Part shown: piece by piece, positions 23,801 to 34,445 of the stretch
Layout: every line of letters starts with the position of its first letter
How positions within the stretch are numbered: position 1 is the stretch's first letter
Assembly: GCA_018806985.1 (NCBI GenBank)
Contig: JADANN010000221.1
Span: 806,001-870,000, forward strand
Source of the DNA: Angiostrongylus vasorum
Taxonomy: Eukaryota; Nematoda; Chromadorea; Rhabditida; Metastrongylidae
DNA: 64,000 nt
Direction: 5' to 3'
The notes under the pieces: model-generated
Databases searched by the model: none
Seen by the model: the letters and a program-made list of their open reading frames with translations, nothing else
What the model was told of the DNA's origin: nothing
Program-made: the position numbers and the translations under genes

Positions 23801-26800
23801 AAGGTCGACTTGCCAAAACAGAGATGCTTTTAACAGTTTCAAATTCTATACGGATTCTAGGTTCTATGATTCCATCAAATACCATCAAGTTTACAGACTA
23901 TCGAAGCAGGAATCGAAAAGTTATGAAAAGCTGCCAATTAACACCTTCATATGCCTTAAGCTGAAATTTTAAAGCAGTTGTTTTCGTTAGAGGAAATCCC
24001 TTGTGGTTTGACGTTAATAACATCAATATCCTTCCCTTACGAGCACAGCGTTGGTTCAACCCTTTTTTGGCCCCATTAAGCCTACTAGTATCGGGAGTCA
24101 ACGAATTGGTTGCAGACCATCCAGGATCAGTTCACTCCTTCCAGTCCACGCAAGAACGCCTTTACACGCCATCTCATGATTCCAGGAAGAGTAAATTGGA
24201 CCAGCATTCAAAGACATTCAGTAAAAAGAAGAAAAAATCTTCAGTAGCACTGAAATAAACACGCAAGAAGTTCGAACACTTTCGTGCATGGTGGACGCCA
24301 TGGAACGAATCGAATGGAAGAAGTGCTCGGTTCCGCACTGTAGATGTGAACTCGGACCATGCGAAATAAGTATAGAAAACTTTGCCAAATATTTGAACTC
24401 TAAGTCAGTTATGACAACTTATCGGGAAGTTTCATGAAGCCTATACTTGTACAACAGCTTCATTAGAATCATCACATCTCAAAGGGAAAAAAAAATCCAG
24501 GGTTTCTCCCATTTGCTTCGTATCAAAGAAAAAAAATTTAGAAAGCTAGGAATTAATTGCTTTAAAAAATATCCTGGTTTTTTTCTATAAGGCAGAAAAA
24601 CCTTGATAACCATATGGATATTTGCTTCTTGTTCAGTAGTTCTCGATATTGTTCTAAACTTTCGCTCAGAAGTCAAATGGGACCGTTTGTTTATGAGTAA
24701 CCCAGGTATGCGGAAACGATCAAACGTACCACTTGACGTGACCTCAGTGACCGTAGTGACTATAGTTGTTGTTCCCGGAGTAGTGGATGGAGAAATCATT
24801 GTGCTGACATCTTGCAGAATATTCGACACCGACGTCTTTGACGTTGTTTCCACTTCCTCTGTAGACGAAGTGATAAGCTGATCGTTGTCCAGATCATTGG
24901 CAAGGTTGTCGTTCTGCGTACTGAGCGATCCACATCGTGGGGGGCTTAATTGGTCCAATTAATCACAAAGAAATAGAAAAAATGGTCAAAAATCCTATTT
25001 TTAGGGAAACAGCAGCACGTTGCTGATCTATTTTTGGTGAGTTCATCCCATCTCTAAGTATGGTCGTCTTCGTAGATGAGAACTAACTCTGTCTTCTGGC
25101 CTTTCAACATTTTATTTCTGAATGCGTTACCGTGATATGCGTGCAACCGTCGTCCAACTTGTAGCAAATGCGCACTTGACAATTGAAGTAGACCGATTGT
25201 TGATCGGGAAAATTGAAGGCACTTGCTGCCTGAATGAGCACCCAATGAATATGTATGTTTAGGTATCTGTCAAAAAAAAGACAGATAACCATAATTCGCG
25301 GTTATCTGACCATTCATTTAAAAATTTAGATCACGAATCCTTAAAAAATCACCGTGAATGATTTGGTGAGATCCGCCGAATAAGTCAGCTCAGGCATCAG
25401 GAAGGTATCCGTCGAGCATCTGAATATTGTGGGCTAATATTTCAAAGGCTATACGAACAAAAAATTTTAGTTATTTTACATTCTGAATTTGAAATCTGAA
25501 GGAGTGTTCAGTTCGGGAATGGCGTGTAGGTACAGAGTTTCAGGTGAGCCTTAACTAGAGTTAATTCGGAAAAAATTATGCATTCATACGCAATTTCTTT
25601 TCCAATCCTTACAAATGATGAAAGAAGAGTAGAACAAGATATGTACTACAATTTTCTACAATGGTAAAAGGTAGAAGCCAACGTCTAAGATCTATATTAA
25701 TCAGGACATATAACTTCTCAAAACGTGGCAAGGTTCTACGCCAAATTGCACTCTTCTAGAAGTCTTGGCGCGGAACACTTAAAAAATTCGGAAGAGTTGG
25801 CGTTGCTACATCTGAAAGGTTTTAATAACGAAACTTCAAACGGATAGAGGTGGTTGACGACTGAGAAGTGTTTTATAGATTTCTAGACGGTGTAAAGTTT
25901 ACCAGTGTTTAGTTTGTAATTGCGTCTGGATTTGTCGGGACGGCGGAACAACTTTTATTAAGAACAAAACTAAATCATAAAACCATAGAAAATTTTCTAA
26001 ACCAAACCTAATTTAACGATTTTTATTAAGTCTGTGTTTATTTTTCATTCCTCTGTTCATTTCATCTTGGGGCGGTTTGTCTTCAAAATGTTCAAGTTTT
26101 ATTTACTGCCGATTCCTTTCTATTCTCACGGCGGAAGATTAGATGAAATGCAGCCACAGTGATGCTGAGGCATGAGCAAAACTCGGAACTCCTGATAAGC
26201 ATTCCCGATGATGGATAATTGCTGACAACCTCGTTAGAGTAAAAAATTGGCCCAGAGAAAGGCAAAACAAGGGCCTCGGTAGTGCAATGGTAACATGTGA
26301 GTCCCAACAAGATTTATCTTCCGCTTTGTAATTCAGTGAGTGGATCTGGTAGAAATGCACTGTACATTCTTCCTAGTAGAAATCTCAATTCGAAAGAAGT
26401 TCTCAGAACTTTCTATCACACGGAAAAAAAACGGTAAAAAACACGGGCGCCGATCTGCATTAGTACGCCTCTCATTAAGCCTGGGTCATTATGAACAGTG
26501 TGTGGCTTCTGGTCGGCGCTTTCCGGCTTGCACTTTAGGTACGATTCAAAAAGTTCTTTTTCGTCTACAGTTAGATTCCTTTCTTTTCATTAGCAAAGGC
26601 GCTAAAGATTTAGCACACGTATGCTGAAAAAAATTACACGTATCATATCATTTCAACCTATCATTACCAGATACAAGGTCAGTAATAAAAACGTATAAAT
26701 GCTTCCGACGCTACATACTAGCAAATTCAAAAGAACTGAGCAAGATAGTGTTAATGCAATGTAATGTATGCAGTGATACACCAGTTGCGGATACACTGTC

Positions 26801-29800
26801 GCTGTTTCGATCTACTTCCTGGCTGCTCATTCCGCTCGTAACGGTTCTAGCTTTGTCTAATTAGTAAAAACATTGCCTTGTGTTACGTCAAATGATCACT
26901 TTCTCGACTATACAGTTGCACACCACATTCACTGACTCATCTCAGGTCTCATTAGTTGCTCTTGGCCCATCAAAATTTCAGCCCAGCTCACCCTTGTGAA
27001 TCGATTACGGTGTGGTTGTTGCCTTGTCCATCGACAATGGAGCAATCGTGGATCATCATGCCGTAGACATCCGACGGACAGTCCCATACATGGTAGATCA
27101 GGTCACCTACCTGAGCGAATTTAACCAGTGGTCCGTTCGACGATTCCTGGAAAGTACAATCAGTAAGGCTGTAGTCTACTTCTAACTCACTTTTCTGATT
27201 ACCTTCTGAAATCGCTTTAATGTGTAAGTGATTAAGATCGCTAAAAATTTTTATCTAAATATTGCACAATTTATAACAAATTTGAGAAATCTTCCTTTGT
27301 TACACATTGAGAGCACGTAGCGCAGTAACTACAACTACCCTGCGATCCACATGGTGATCGGTTCAATTCACCCTCTTCAGACAAGCGAAACCAAACCAAT
27401 CATTCTCTCTGGTCAGCGAAGTGACACCAAACTTACCTGGGAGAATAAAAACACTGATGTGATACAACATGAGGCTCACACAAGCCATTGTGTAGTCCTA
27501 GTGTAGATTTAAGTACCTCTACTACTCTTTTAACGATGGATGGCACATTCCCTGCAGGGATTAATCCATGCTACGCACTTAATCCTTTAATTGCATGTTA
27601 CATAGCATTGTTGCATTGAGAACGATAAAAATATTAGTATTAGCAGTAGATTTAACCATAGAAGAAACAAAAAATCTGTTAAGACCGTTCATTTTACTCC
27701 TTTTAGAAGGCTTATTCAACTCCTCGTTAGATGTCACTGAAAATTCGAGACCTTATGAAGAGTGTAGCGACATGTTGGCTTCGCACTCTCACTGGACACG
27801 ACGGCTGTCGCAAGTTCGCTGTAAAGTATTTTTTGATTGAAGCAATTGGAACAAATGAAAATAAATGCTTTAACGCTAAATGTGTTCGCTAACCCACTCC
27901 CTATATACATTAGTTCTTGGTCTATGCGTAAATTTTGAGCCACAAGCCATTGCCCTACATTGCGACTACGAATCAGGACCCAGAAAACACTAATTGAATA
28001 AAAAATACAGTTTGTGGGGTCCGGCGGTTCACAGTTTTTCTTCAGTCTTCAGTTCTTTGATGGAATTTGTTTTCTCACAGTGGTTATGACTTACAAGAAC
28101 TCATCAAGAGTTCGTTCTAAACTTGGGATATGCATGAAGTGCTCTTTTATTACGCGATGTAAGGTCAAATAGAAAAGAGGATCTGGTAGAAGTGCGTCAA
28201 AAATGATCCAAAACCCCGTCTTAAATTTGTGGATATGACTAAACCATAGTACATTCGCGGAGATTCGCAACCTCATAGGGTTTTGTTGTCTAAATTCGTC
28301 CACTAGTTGTTAAAAAAAGAAAAATCAAGCGTCACTGAACACAAATGAATGAGTAGAGAACTGGCTATTCGTAATCAGTATTGCCTTCATAATCGTTTTA
28401 CTTCACATCTAATTAGTTTTGGTTTTCATACAAAAACACATTTCATAATTAAGTAACAGTTACAGGAAACTTTTTGCGAATTCTTTGAAAAGGAAATGGT
28501 AGGCACTTCAGTATGTCCCTCAGAAAGCTAACCAGCTAGTTGTGGACGAGTTCATCGTTCTCCAGCGTTAACGCGAAGTGCAAGAAACAGGACAGCACAG
28601 ACTAGTGCACTTCAGTTCTTCGAAAACGAACCCCAGAGACCTCGCGGCAGAAAACGGATGGGATCGTACGATACAGACGGATTCCTGCTCAAACCTTCTA
28701 GTTCGGAAATCCGCGAAGTTTGATCGGAAGCTGATTCGTACTCTCTCTAATTGAGCAATACAACGAGTTCCTTAGTACCGCTAAGACAAACTAATCAAAG
28801 ACCGCCTCATAATCCAATATCATCGCTTTGTGAATGTCTCTTGAGTTCAGAATTGAGGTTATAAGACCATGTAACACTTCAAAGTGTCGTGAAACAGCAT
28901 TCAACTACGTGACCTTGTTCTGTGGTGACCGCTCACAAATTACTACCAGGTAACCTGAATGCCCTTAATACGTAGACACTTAAGTTGCTCATGATTGCAC
29001 TCTTCTAAAAACAAATTCTTTCTCCAATTCTACAAATCGATACTCATATCTGCAATAAGTCTAGCAGTAGTAAAGGATTTCTTCCAGATACCTTTTGGAT
29101 TACCAAGTTTAAGCTACGATTCTAATGACAAATTGGTTCGTTTCACTGCGGTATTGTCAACTTTGTACAAATTTGCGCTTTCACATCCACTATCACTACA
29201 TTTTTTCTTTTATTCTCGATTTTGACTGCTAATTATCAAAGTCACGTGATGCAGAGTTCTTTGAATTCGAGTTTTTCGTATCGTGGCAGTAACAACCTTA
29301 CTCCCTGCGTTTGCGAACGAGTTTTTCCGCTCTCAAACATGGAATTACAAGTATCGTTCGACCTAATCACTCAAGAGCCATGCTGTTCGCGATGCTATTC
29401 TAGCGCCTGGCGATGTTAAGTCATGGACGGCAGGGCTCCGAGTTCACGGGTCTCCGCTCACAAGCGGATGTCACGAAAAAGGTCAAGGTGGAGCTCTTCA
29501 CAATAACCGAACAAACTCCTGAATAGCCGCGACAATACGACAGAGTGCGACATCCGGGAGCCCGTATTTCTACAGAATGAAATCGTCGTAAAGCAGTTTG
29601 TCCAATAAAAAACGATTATGAGCTCCAAACGGAAACCTTTCACACAAATTCCGGCATTGGCTTCAGATTTCGAAAGCATTTCTAGTACTTAACAATATTG
29701 CACCTTTCAACTAGACATTGTTTAATCGGATTCTTCCAGTTCTTAGCAAGATTTGAAGGTTACCACAATGATATGCTTCCGCAGAACAAGAACGAAAATC

Positions 29801-32800
29801 GAGCCTCATCTATAAAAGACGACCAGAATTACTAGCTGTTCTATATGCGCTCTTTTAGCCCGTCTTTTCCTCCACTTACAGAATTCACGCAATAACTCCA
29901 AATAAAACTGTACTTCAACATGTTTATATCTTAAGGCCAATTATTAGCTGTATAGTTGTGGGGGATCTACAAGCCTTAAAAAACAAGAATTGCTCGATGA
30001 ATTCTTCTCGAGATATCTGAGTAAAGAATTTCACCCACTTAACACCGATTTGAGCTCCAACTGCTTTCTCAGCTTCTACATAGAAACAGCGAACGTGGAA
30101 CGCTCGATCGACTTTGGTGATGAACAACGGATGCAACTGGACGACCACCGTCATGCTGAATGCCATCCCGCGAGGATTCACCTGGAAGCAGAGCACACCA
30201 CGTCAAAAATGAAAACGACATCTTCGCATGCAAACTAAGTTCTTCATAGAATTAAAATGTCTAAAAAATACTGAGAAAGGGATCCACATTACTGCGTAAG
30301 TCTCGGTGAATGTCAGACAACACACAACGAGTGTACTAGTCCTCACTGGTGAGGAATCTTTGTTTCTATTTTTAGCTAGATTTATGAGAATTAGCAAGAA
30401 CACGTTTATTATTGATTGACTACCGTTGCAAACGGAGTGTTTTAAGTTGCTGCTATCTTGGCGAGTAAACACGAGGTTGTTAACACAAGACTTATTTAAC
30501 GTTAACAAGTGTTTCTGGAGAACGCTTCTTCTTCAGTGTCTAGAAGAGTGGAATGGCCAAGCAGTCTACTCATCCAGACACTTTCACTACTATGCTGTTT
30601 TTAGCTCTAGTTATCCCCACGTATTCTTCACTGTTGTCGTAAATATTGATAGTTATACCTTTCTTTTTCATAACTCTAGTGTCAGTCATAGCGCACGACT
30701 TCAACTCCAACTGTTTATCTTTGCTTAGTAATTTCGTTTGCAGTCAAAAAATACTTGTACTCAATCTATTTAGTCATTTGGTTGGTGTACGTCGCTCTCA
30801 TGTAATCGTACGCCTACCTCTTGAATGGTCAGGGAAAAGACGGTTGCCTCGATGAAATCGGTCATCGAGTAACTGAAGGAGAGAAAAGTGCACGTTCAGG
30901 TGCCACTAGCTAGCACGCACCAGTTCACAACTATCATCAAACATCTCTGCGGCTCTCACTGAAATGCTCTAAAGCCCAAGTGGTTGAGTGACGTGAATGA
31001 TTGCACGGAGGAAGGCACACATGACACGTTAACTGCTCAAAATGCTCTCAGGCTGATTGTATGTAATCGATTCTCAACAAAACTCATACAATTGTTTCTT
31101 TGTGTCATTAACGGAAATTCTCTGAACGTTTAGTAGCCGCTATGATACGAGAGGATCAGCCTGATCTGAAGAACGCAAAAACAGTGCTATTCGTTTTATT
31201 TTTTATTTTTATTTTATTCTTTGCTCTTTTTTATGGCAGGGTACTATTTGAAATACAACCATAGGGATGCCGATTTAGAGGTGAAGGTCGCAAAAGGCGG
31301 ATTCGAAGCCCACCTGAGCTTTTGAGTTTAGTTCATATCTCAGCATCCCAATGGTTGTACGCTATATCGTATCTTGTTATGAAAAAAGAATAGGCAGAAA
31401 AAAAGGCAATGTGATTTCTACTGCAGGTTCAGCTTAACTAGGTGCAGTACCGATCTTTACACCCCAGATCATTCTTGTTGACGAGTGATTACTAATAGAA
31501 CGGTTAGAGCAAAACATAGCTGGGCGAAAGGGAAATCAAGGGATTCGTTTGGTGTGGTGGATAGCACATGAGCCCCGGGTAACCTGGGTCCAAAGTCCAG
31601 CTGAAGCTCCGAGCTTCGTTGTTATGTCGACATCCATAGAGTTCTACGATTCGGAATCCTGTTAGTAAAGCAGTTAGCGCTGAGTAAAAAGACAATGGAA
31701 ACACTTTGACGTACACTGCTGATAGGAGCAGATTGCTGTCAACCCACATACAGACCAGCTTTCTACACCATGTAGATGACACTGAGTCTACAGAAATCCG
31801 CTGCCGGTAATTTTAGTGAATCGCTAGAACAAAGTGGGTCCGCGATTCTGGAAAGTGCCGTTGAATGACAAGGTCACGCCCAGGCGGAACGCTTGGCTGA
31901 ATGCCCGATTAACAGCCGAACAACGATTTTAAGTCGTTTCAGTTAAGCGCTATTTCACTTTTCTCAAGCATCCGTGTAAACCATCGAATTACTTCTGTTC
32001 GCCCTTGAATGCCTCAAGAATTAATTTTAAATACGCGAATAAAAAGTGGGAAAATTCGTTATGGCATGAGACGTCCTAACACATGTGGAAAGCTTAATGA
32101 AAAGAACATTGGAAGGAAAGTCTACAAAACACTTTAGAAAAAATAGTTTGCCGCCTAAATTCTACCTACAACGACCGATTGCATTTAGTAGAGGTACATG
32201 ACGAATAAACATCGATCTGCTCGTTGCACACGAAAAATAAACGGTGCTCTTTTTTTTCAGTTTAGGCCCTTTTTCGGGTTAGTTTTAAACTTCCATGGTT
32301 AAAAGATAGTTACAGACAAAAATTATTTCTACTCTATGCTTCCACTACCATAAGAAAAACATTGGTCCCGCGGACTTCCCTACGAACTTTGTTGAAGGTC
32401 GCCCATATGTGTAAATCATAGATATTGATGGCTGGGGTGTACTAATCAATATTTTGCTTAATTTGGCGCTTCGAGTAAAAAATCATTGTCTACATTGAAA
32501 AGAATAAGTCTTTCTCATTCTATGCACTTTACTTCCCACCAAATAGGAAGGAAAAGCTCATCTTCTCCAGGAACGACTTCTTCACTATTTTGGCACTAAT
32601 CATCAAGTTGTCGTAGTTCTAAAGAGCCGACTCAGTGCTGTTGATACATTTGTCACCAATCACCTTATTATGTCAAAATCATGCTTAAGTAGACTCTACG
32701 TTTTCAAACTCAATAAAGGTTAGATTGACGGCCACGCTACTGGATCAACTATTTGATTTGCGCTTTGATTTTTTCTACTCATCCTTGGCAGCAATCAAGG

Positions 32801-33992
32801 GAAACCACTTCTTTTTTGCGAAAGCGTTTTGAGATTCTTGTTGAAATAAACACCTTACGCGGCTACCTCACGTTTGCGGTTAATGTCGCACTTCTCGAAG
32901 TCGAACACAGCCTGTGTGGTGTTGCGGAACGAGCACTCTGGTCGGTTGAAGTGACCTTTGGCGAAAACATGCGATGGTGGCTGTTTCTCGGTGCTAACAC
33001 TCACCGAAAGTTTACCATGGCCGCATTCTATTACCGGTTTGTCTGAAAGGACAGAAGGGCTTCATTTCAAATGTTTCGCCTGTTCTATTCTACTTTGATC
33101 TATAACCGATAATGAACAATGCTGTTGATACTTCATGTGCACAGGTTCTTGTCGTGAGTTTCAGAATCTCACCTAAATTCATACGCAACGACTTGTTTTA
33201 TATCTAACGTGCTAAACTTTTTGCCGAATTTTTGAAGTTTAGGGCAAATAATTGTCAGATCAACCAAACTGATCTTTGCTCATGAAGAGCCTAACGACTG
33301 TTCTTGAAGTCCTATTGTTTGTTACTCATAGTGATGGAGCATGGTGAGTGAAGTAGTGGAAGATTAAGACTCAAGAAAAAACGCGTTGGACCGGTGGTAA
33401 TGTTTTGTATTGCGATGGATTGTACACTATCTGGCCTTGACTAGCGTCTGCCATTGATTATCATATACTGCGATGAATATAGATGTGGTACGATTTTTTT
33501 GGGTATTCACCTTTACGTAATTACATTCTAAAAAATTGTCTGGATACAAATGATCCTGAAGAATGACGCTTTCATCCGTTTCCCTGCGTGTTCTCCTATA
33601 CCGCAGTTCCCTAAAGTATATGCGGCCCTGCGTACTCTTATTTTTAAGGAATAGGCGACAAAGGGGAAGGAAATTTTTCTGGAGAGAAATGTCAAGGAAT
33701 TTTTGACTAGAATGATCTAATTGAAATACTCGGACAATCTAGGGCGCTTGGTTGTAAGTATTCAGCATCTACTAGATAGCAGCCTTGGCTCGCTTATTTG
33801 GTTGTTCTCAGCTTTCTTCGTTTGCATTTGAACCACAACAGAATGGATTGGTAGTCGTACCTGTGAGTGAATTTTTCGAATTCGATGTCGGATGACACTG
33901 CCGAGGCGACGGCCAGAAGCAGACTTTTTCGTCAGAAGTCGCAACAGCATTCTCTGGTGAAGCGACTGAAACGGAGTTTTCGCTACCGCGCA
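17695..33992 (-). CDS. Cuticlin-type ZP-domain transmembrane protein
   Basis: Minus-strand exons at 33861-33992 (probable), 32867-33042, 30039-30181, 27752-27818, 26992-27146, 25353-25419, 25131-25229, 24730-24944, 23554-23625, 21626-21817 and 17695-17873 join in phase at every junction but one. The product has a complete ZP domain of about 240 residues with the conserved cysteines (IECGHGKLSVSV, PLFITKVDRAFHVRCFYVEA, FAQVGDLIYHVWDC, FNFPDQQSVYFNCQVRICYK, PPRC), a Ser/Thr-rich linker, a basic furin-like site in KREMRRRD, one transmembrane helix (IGFWLLAALIVFCCSIIAV) and an 11-12 residue cytoplasmic tail ending HIMP. Nematode proteins of this type are cleaved, polymerise through the ZP domain and form cuticle or apical matrix. 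The signal-peptide exon was not found; it should lie above 34 kb. The junction at 24944/25131 is one base out of frame (C6 run, 24939-24944). Introns are up to 3.8 kb and carry repeats, one of them a Penelope-like fragment. Which cuticlin-like paralogue this is cannot be said. Confidence 0.88.
18655..19030 (+). repeat. SINE-like repeat B, near full length, in ZP intron
   Basis: Begins with a Pol III-like head (GTAGGTAGCGCAGTGGTAG as A box, GGTTCGACTCG as B box), then CTCACCAAGCCTCTC, a body with AGACTTGTCTTAG, and a 3' end with ATGAATCGAATA, CGCTGGGATCTGCAC and GTGCGAAATAA. The same tail is seen at 24.3 kb and 59.2 kb, which defines the 3' end. Confidence 0.72.
19490..19580 (+). repeat. Penelope-associated repeat end, solo copy
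   Basis: Contains GGCCTGAAGAGGGCGATACT followed by GCCGAAACATCAGC. This resembles the conserved module at both ends of the Penelope-like element at 21.98-23.27 kb and at 63.6 kb. CTGAAGA, a short GGC/GCC stem and GAAA fit the core of a hammerhead ribozyme in order and spacing. Confidence 0.45.
20130..20545 (-). repeat. Dispersed ~400-bp repeat C (copy 1), in ZP intron
   Basis: The reverse complement shares long blocks with 42055-42440 and 52215-52445: GGCAAATCTCCCTCTGATC, CTGGCCAAAATC-like and AGGCTGACCTCGG segments, and CGGACGGGCC-like ends. Other boundaries include TCCCAACGATTTGCCGTC on one side. No protein frame. It may be the untranslated 5' part of a non-LTR element; that is inference. 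Confidence 0.7.
21626..21817 (-). CDS. ZP gene exon: furin-like site and pre-membrane segment
   Basis: Acceptor GTTTCTAG, donor ATCG/GTCAGT, 192 bp, phase 1 to 1. Encodes RPTPVSLIRANHIPDQVGDL, then VVQLKREMRRRDAEAV and DVDISSPELTIIDKD. KREMRRR fits an R-x-x-R proprotein-convertase site, which ZP proteins carry between the ZP domain and the membrane helix. Confidence 0.85.
21975..23272 (-). mobile_element. Penelope-like retroelement fragment bounded by inverted repeats
   Basis: The minus strand encodes CKVCPIGRNDDCMSLGTVYL then IFCKACGG (22619-22470), continued one frame over by GDEYVGETNRPLCIRLKQHL (about 22470-22410): the Cys-rich linker and GIY-YIG endonuclease start of Penelope-like elements. 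A frameshift lies at the GGGGG run near 22458 and later stops follow. About 60-bp inverted repeats flank it: TATTAATACAGAATAGCTGA at 21977 and its reverse complement ending near 23271, with similarity extending to GGAAAGGT. No polymerase domain remains. The whole unit sits inside one ZP intron on the same strand. Confidence 0.7.
23554..23625 (-). CDS. ZP gene exon: linker
   Basis: Acceptor CTTTTACAG, donor TAC/GTATGA, 72 bp, phase 1 to 1. Encodes STTTVSSLSATGFPTPQTLR then NYV. The donor is chosen because it alone matches the phase of the next exon; a longer open frame running on to 23441 would end at a stop without the membrane segment. Confidence 0.65.
24090..24385 (+). repeat. SINE-like repeat B, in ZP intron
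   Basis: Body with CCAGTCCACGCAAGAACG and CCAGCATTCAAAGACATTC, and 3' end with ACGAATCGAATGGAAGAAG, GGTTCCGCACTGTAGATGTG and CATGCGAAATAA. The tail matches those at 18.95-19.02 kb and 59.21-59.29 kb. The head is degenerate. Confidence 0.68.
24730..24944 (-). CDS. ZP gene exon: last ZP cysteine and Ser/Thr linker
   Basis: Begins at a TTAAG acceptor with six Cs and then PRCGSLSTQNDNLANDLDN, followed by a Ser/Thr/Val-rich segment (TTPGTTTIVTTVTEVTSS). Donor GTG/GTACGT leaves phase 1. THITPPRC, expected from the family, would need five Cs; with six the junction is +1. A second, in-frame acceptor CGCAG at about 24912 would skip PPRC and so lose a conserved cysteine. The linker is probably heavily O-glycosylated (inference). 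Confidence 0.75.
25131..25229 (-). CDS. ZP gene exon: ZP-C end
   Basis: Acceptor CTCATTCAG, donor ACG/GTAACG, 99 bp, phase 0 to 0. Encodes AFNFPDQQSVYFNCQVRICY then KLDDGCTHIT: F-x-F-P-D-x-x-x-V-Y-F-x-C-Q-x-x-x-C and the following DGC cysteine of the ZP fold. Confidence 0.92.
25353..25419 (-). CDS. ZP gene exon: ZP-C middle
   Basis: Acceptor ATATTCAG, donor ACG/GTGATT, 67 bp. In phase 2 it gives GCSTDTFLMPELTYSADLTK then SFT, matching the family's G-C-x-x-D-x-x-L-x-x-x-L-x-Y-x-x-D-L. It is open only in the phase demanded by its neighbours, which supports the call. Confidence 0.85.
26090..26335. repeat. Foldback repeat, partial (copy 3), in ZP intron
   Basis: The right arm read on the plus strand has GGGCCTCGGTAGTGCAATGG, an A-box-like head; the left arm read on the minus strand has the CTCAGCATCACTGTGGCTGC segment but lost its head. 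It interrupts the intron between ZP exons at 25.4 and 27.0 kb. Confidence 0.55.
26992..27146 (-). CDS. ZP gene exon: start of ZP-C
   Basis: Acceptor CTTTCCAG, donor AAGG/GTGAGC, 155 bp, phase 0 to 2. Encodes GPLVKFAQVGDLIYHVWDC, then YGMMIHDCSIVDGQGN and TVIDSQ. V-G-D-x-x-Y-H-x-W-x-C and the paired cysteine of H-x-C-x-x-x-D-G-x-G are typical. Confidence 0.92.
27305..27480 (+). repeat. SINE-like repeat B, head and body, in ZP intron
   Basis: GCACGTAGCGCAGTAACTAC (A-box-like) and GATCGGTTCAATTCACC (B-box-like) are followed by ACTTACCTGGGAGAATAAAA and ACACTGATGTGATAC. The body matches the CTTGTCTGGGAGGATAA-type segment of the other copies. Confidence 0.6.
27752..27818 (-). CDS. ZP gene exon: ZP-N/ZP-C linker
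   Basis: Acceptor ACTTTACAG, donor AAG/GTCTCG, 67 bp, phase 2 to 0. Encodes ELATAVVSSESAKPTCRYTL and HK. The P-x-C-x-Y motif is the conserved link to the second ZP module. Confidence 0.82.
30039..30181 (-). CDS. ZP gene exon: second half of ZP-N
   Basis: Acceptor GCTTCCAG, donor GTTAA/GTGGGT, 143 bp, phase 0 to 2. Encodes VNPRGMAFSMTVVVQLHPLF then ITKVDRAFHVRCFYVEAEK. The phrases NPRG and HPLF-x-TKVDRAF-x-x-x-CFY are hallmarks of cuticlin ZP domains. Confidence 0.92.
31235..31745. repeat. Foldback repeat with opposed arms (copy 4), in ZP intron
   Basis: Left arm: ACAACCATAGGGATGC and GGATTCGAAGCCCACC; then ATATCTCAGCATCCC, GGTTGTACGC and a GAAAAAAG tail; right arm: GATTCGTTTGGTGTGGTGGA and AGCACATGAGCCCCGGG. 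The central TTGACGAGTGATTACTAAT corresponds to the centre of copies 1, 2 and 5. The order is partly rearranged or nested. Confidence 0.55.
32867..33042 (-). CDS. ZP gene exon: N-terminal half of ZP-N
   Basis: Acceptor CCTTTCAG, donor GAG/GTAGCC, 176 bp, phase 1 to 0. Encodes KPVIECGHGKLSVSV, then HVFAKGHFNRPECSF and AVFDFEKCDINRKRE. The pattern E-C-G, V-x-x-K-G, C, F-x-x-C is the start of nematode ZP domains. Confidence 0.88.
33861..33992 (-). CDS. ZP gene, probable 5' exon (pre-ZP linker)
   Basis: A strong donor CACAG/GTACGA at 33861/33860 ends the frame ENSVSVASPENAVATSDEKV, CFWPSPRQCHPTS, SKNSLT in phase 1, exactly the phase needed by the first ZP exon, giving SLTDKPVIECG. The start is less sure: the best-looking acceptor (TATTGCAG, 34030s) would include an in-frame TGA, so a weaker acceptor CAATCTGAG at 33993 is assumed. 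No homology is claimed for this segment. Confidence 0.45.
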
Positions 33993-34110
33993 CTCAGATT
34001 GAGAAGATATTCGTTGTAGGAGCGCTGCAATATGCAGAAAAAACACATTTCAAAAAGTGCACAATGGGTAAACCGGGAATTCGTGAAGGAGACATCGGCA
34101 GAGCATCATT

Positions 34111-34144
<34 letters not shown>

Positions 34145-34168
34145 GAAACAACAACGACAACAACAACA
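34111..34168. repeat. (AAC)n microsatellite
   Basis: AAC units with two interruptions. It abuts the 3' end of the minus-strand SINE-like repeat at 34180-34445, so it probably arose from that repeat's tail. Confidence 0.95.
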
Positions 34169-34174
34169 TTAAAA

Positions 34175-34445
34175 AAAAGCTCCCGGCGTTGATCAATCTC
34201 TGAGGGATGCGCCGTGCATTCGACTTCATTAAGTATCGTTGGAGGTGATTGAATGCATATCTGGCCTTTATTACAATGACTCGTGGTAGGTAGATGTATC
34301 GAGCCAGTTCTGCTATCCTCCCAGACAAGTCTGGTTTCAATTTGCCGACTCCCAGAGGGACGGAAGGCTGGTGGTCCATGAGCGCACGGATCGACTCCAC
34401 GTGTGAATCGCAGTGGCGCCTCCAACCACTGCGCCACACGCGCCC
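34175..34445 (-). repeat. SINE-like repeat B2 (variant), minus strand
   Basis: Minus-strand order: CGTGTGGCGCAGTGGTTGGA (clear A box), a head with TCACACGTGGAGTCGATCCG, body ending CAAATTGAAACCAGACTTG and TCTGGGAGGATAGCAGAAC, then GGCGCATCCCTCAGAGATTG and ATCAACGCCGGGAGC, a T run and (GTT)n. The 3' part matches 47960-48000 and 61695-61725, a subfamily that differs from the tail at 18.9, 24.3 and 59.2 kb. Confidence 0.75.

Noticed and set aside
33993..34046. Strong acceptor TATTGCAG as the start of the 33.9-kb ZP exon
   Set aside because: It puts an in-frame TGA before the coding part in the phase required by the next exon; a weaker acceptor downstream was preferred.
34050..34437. Minus-strand proteins of about 130-147 codons with Val/Leu runs
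   Set aside because: They consist of the (AAC)n array plus the SINE-like repeat read in two frames.
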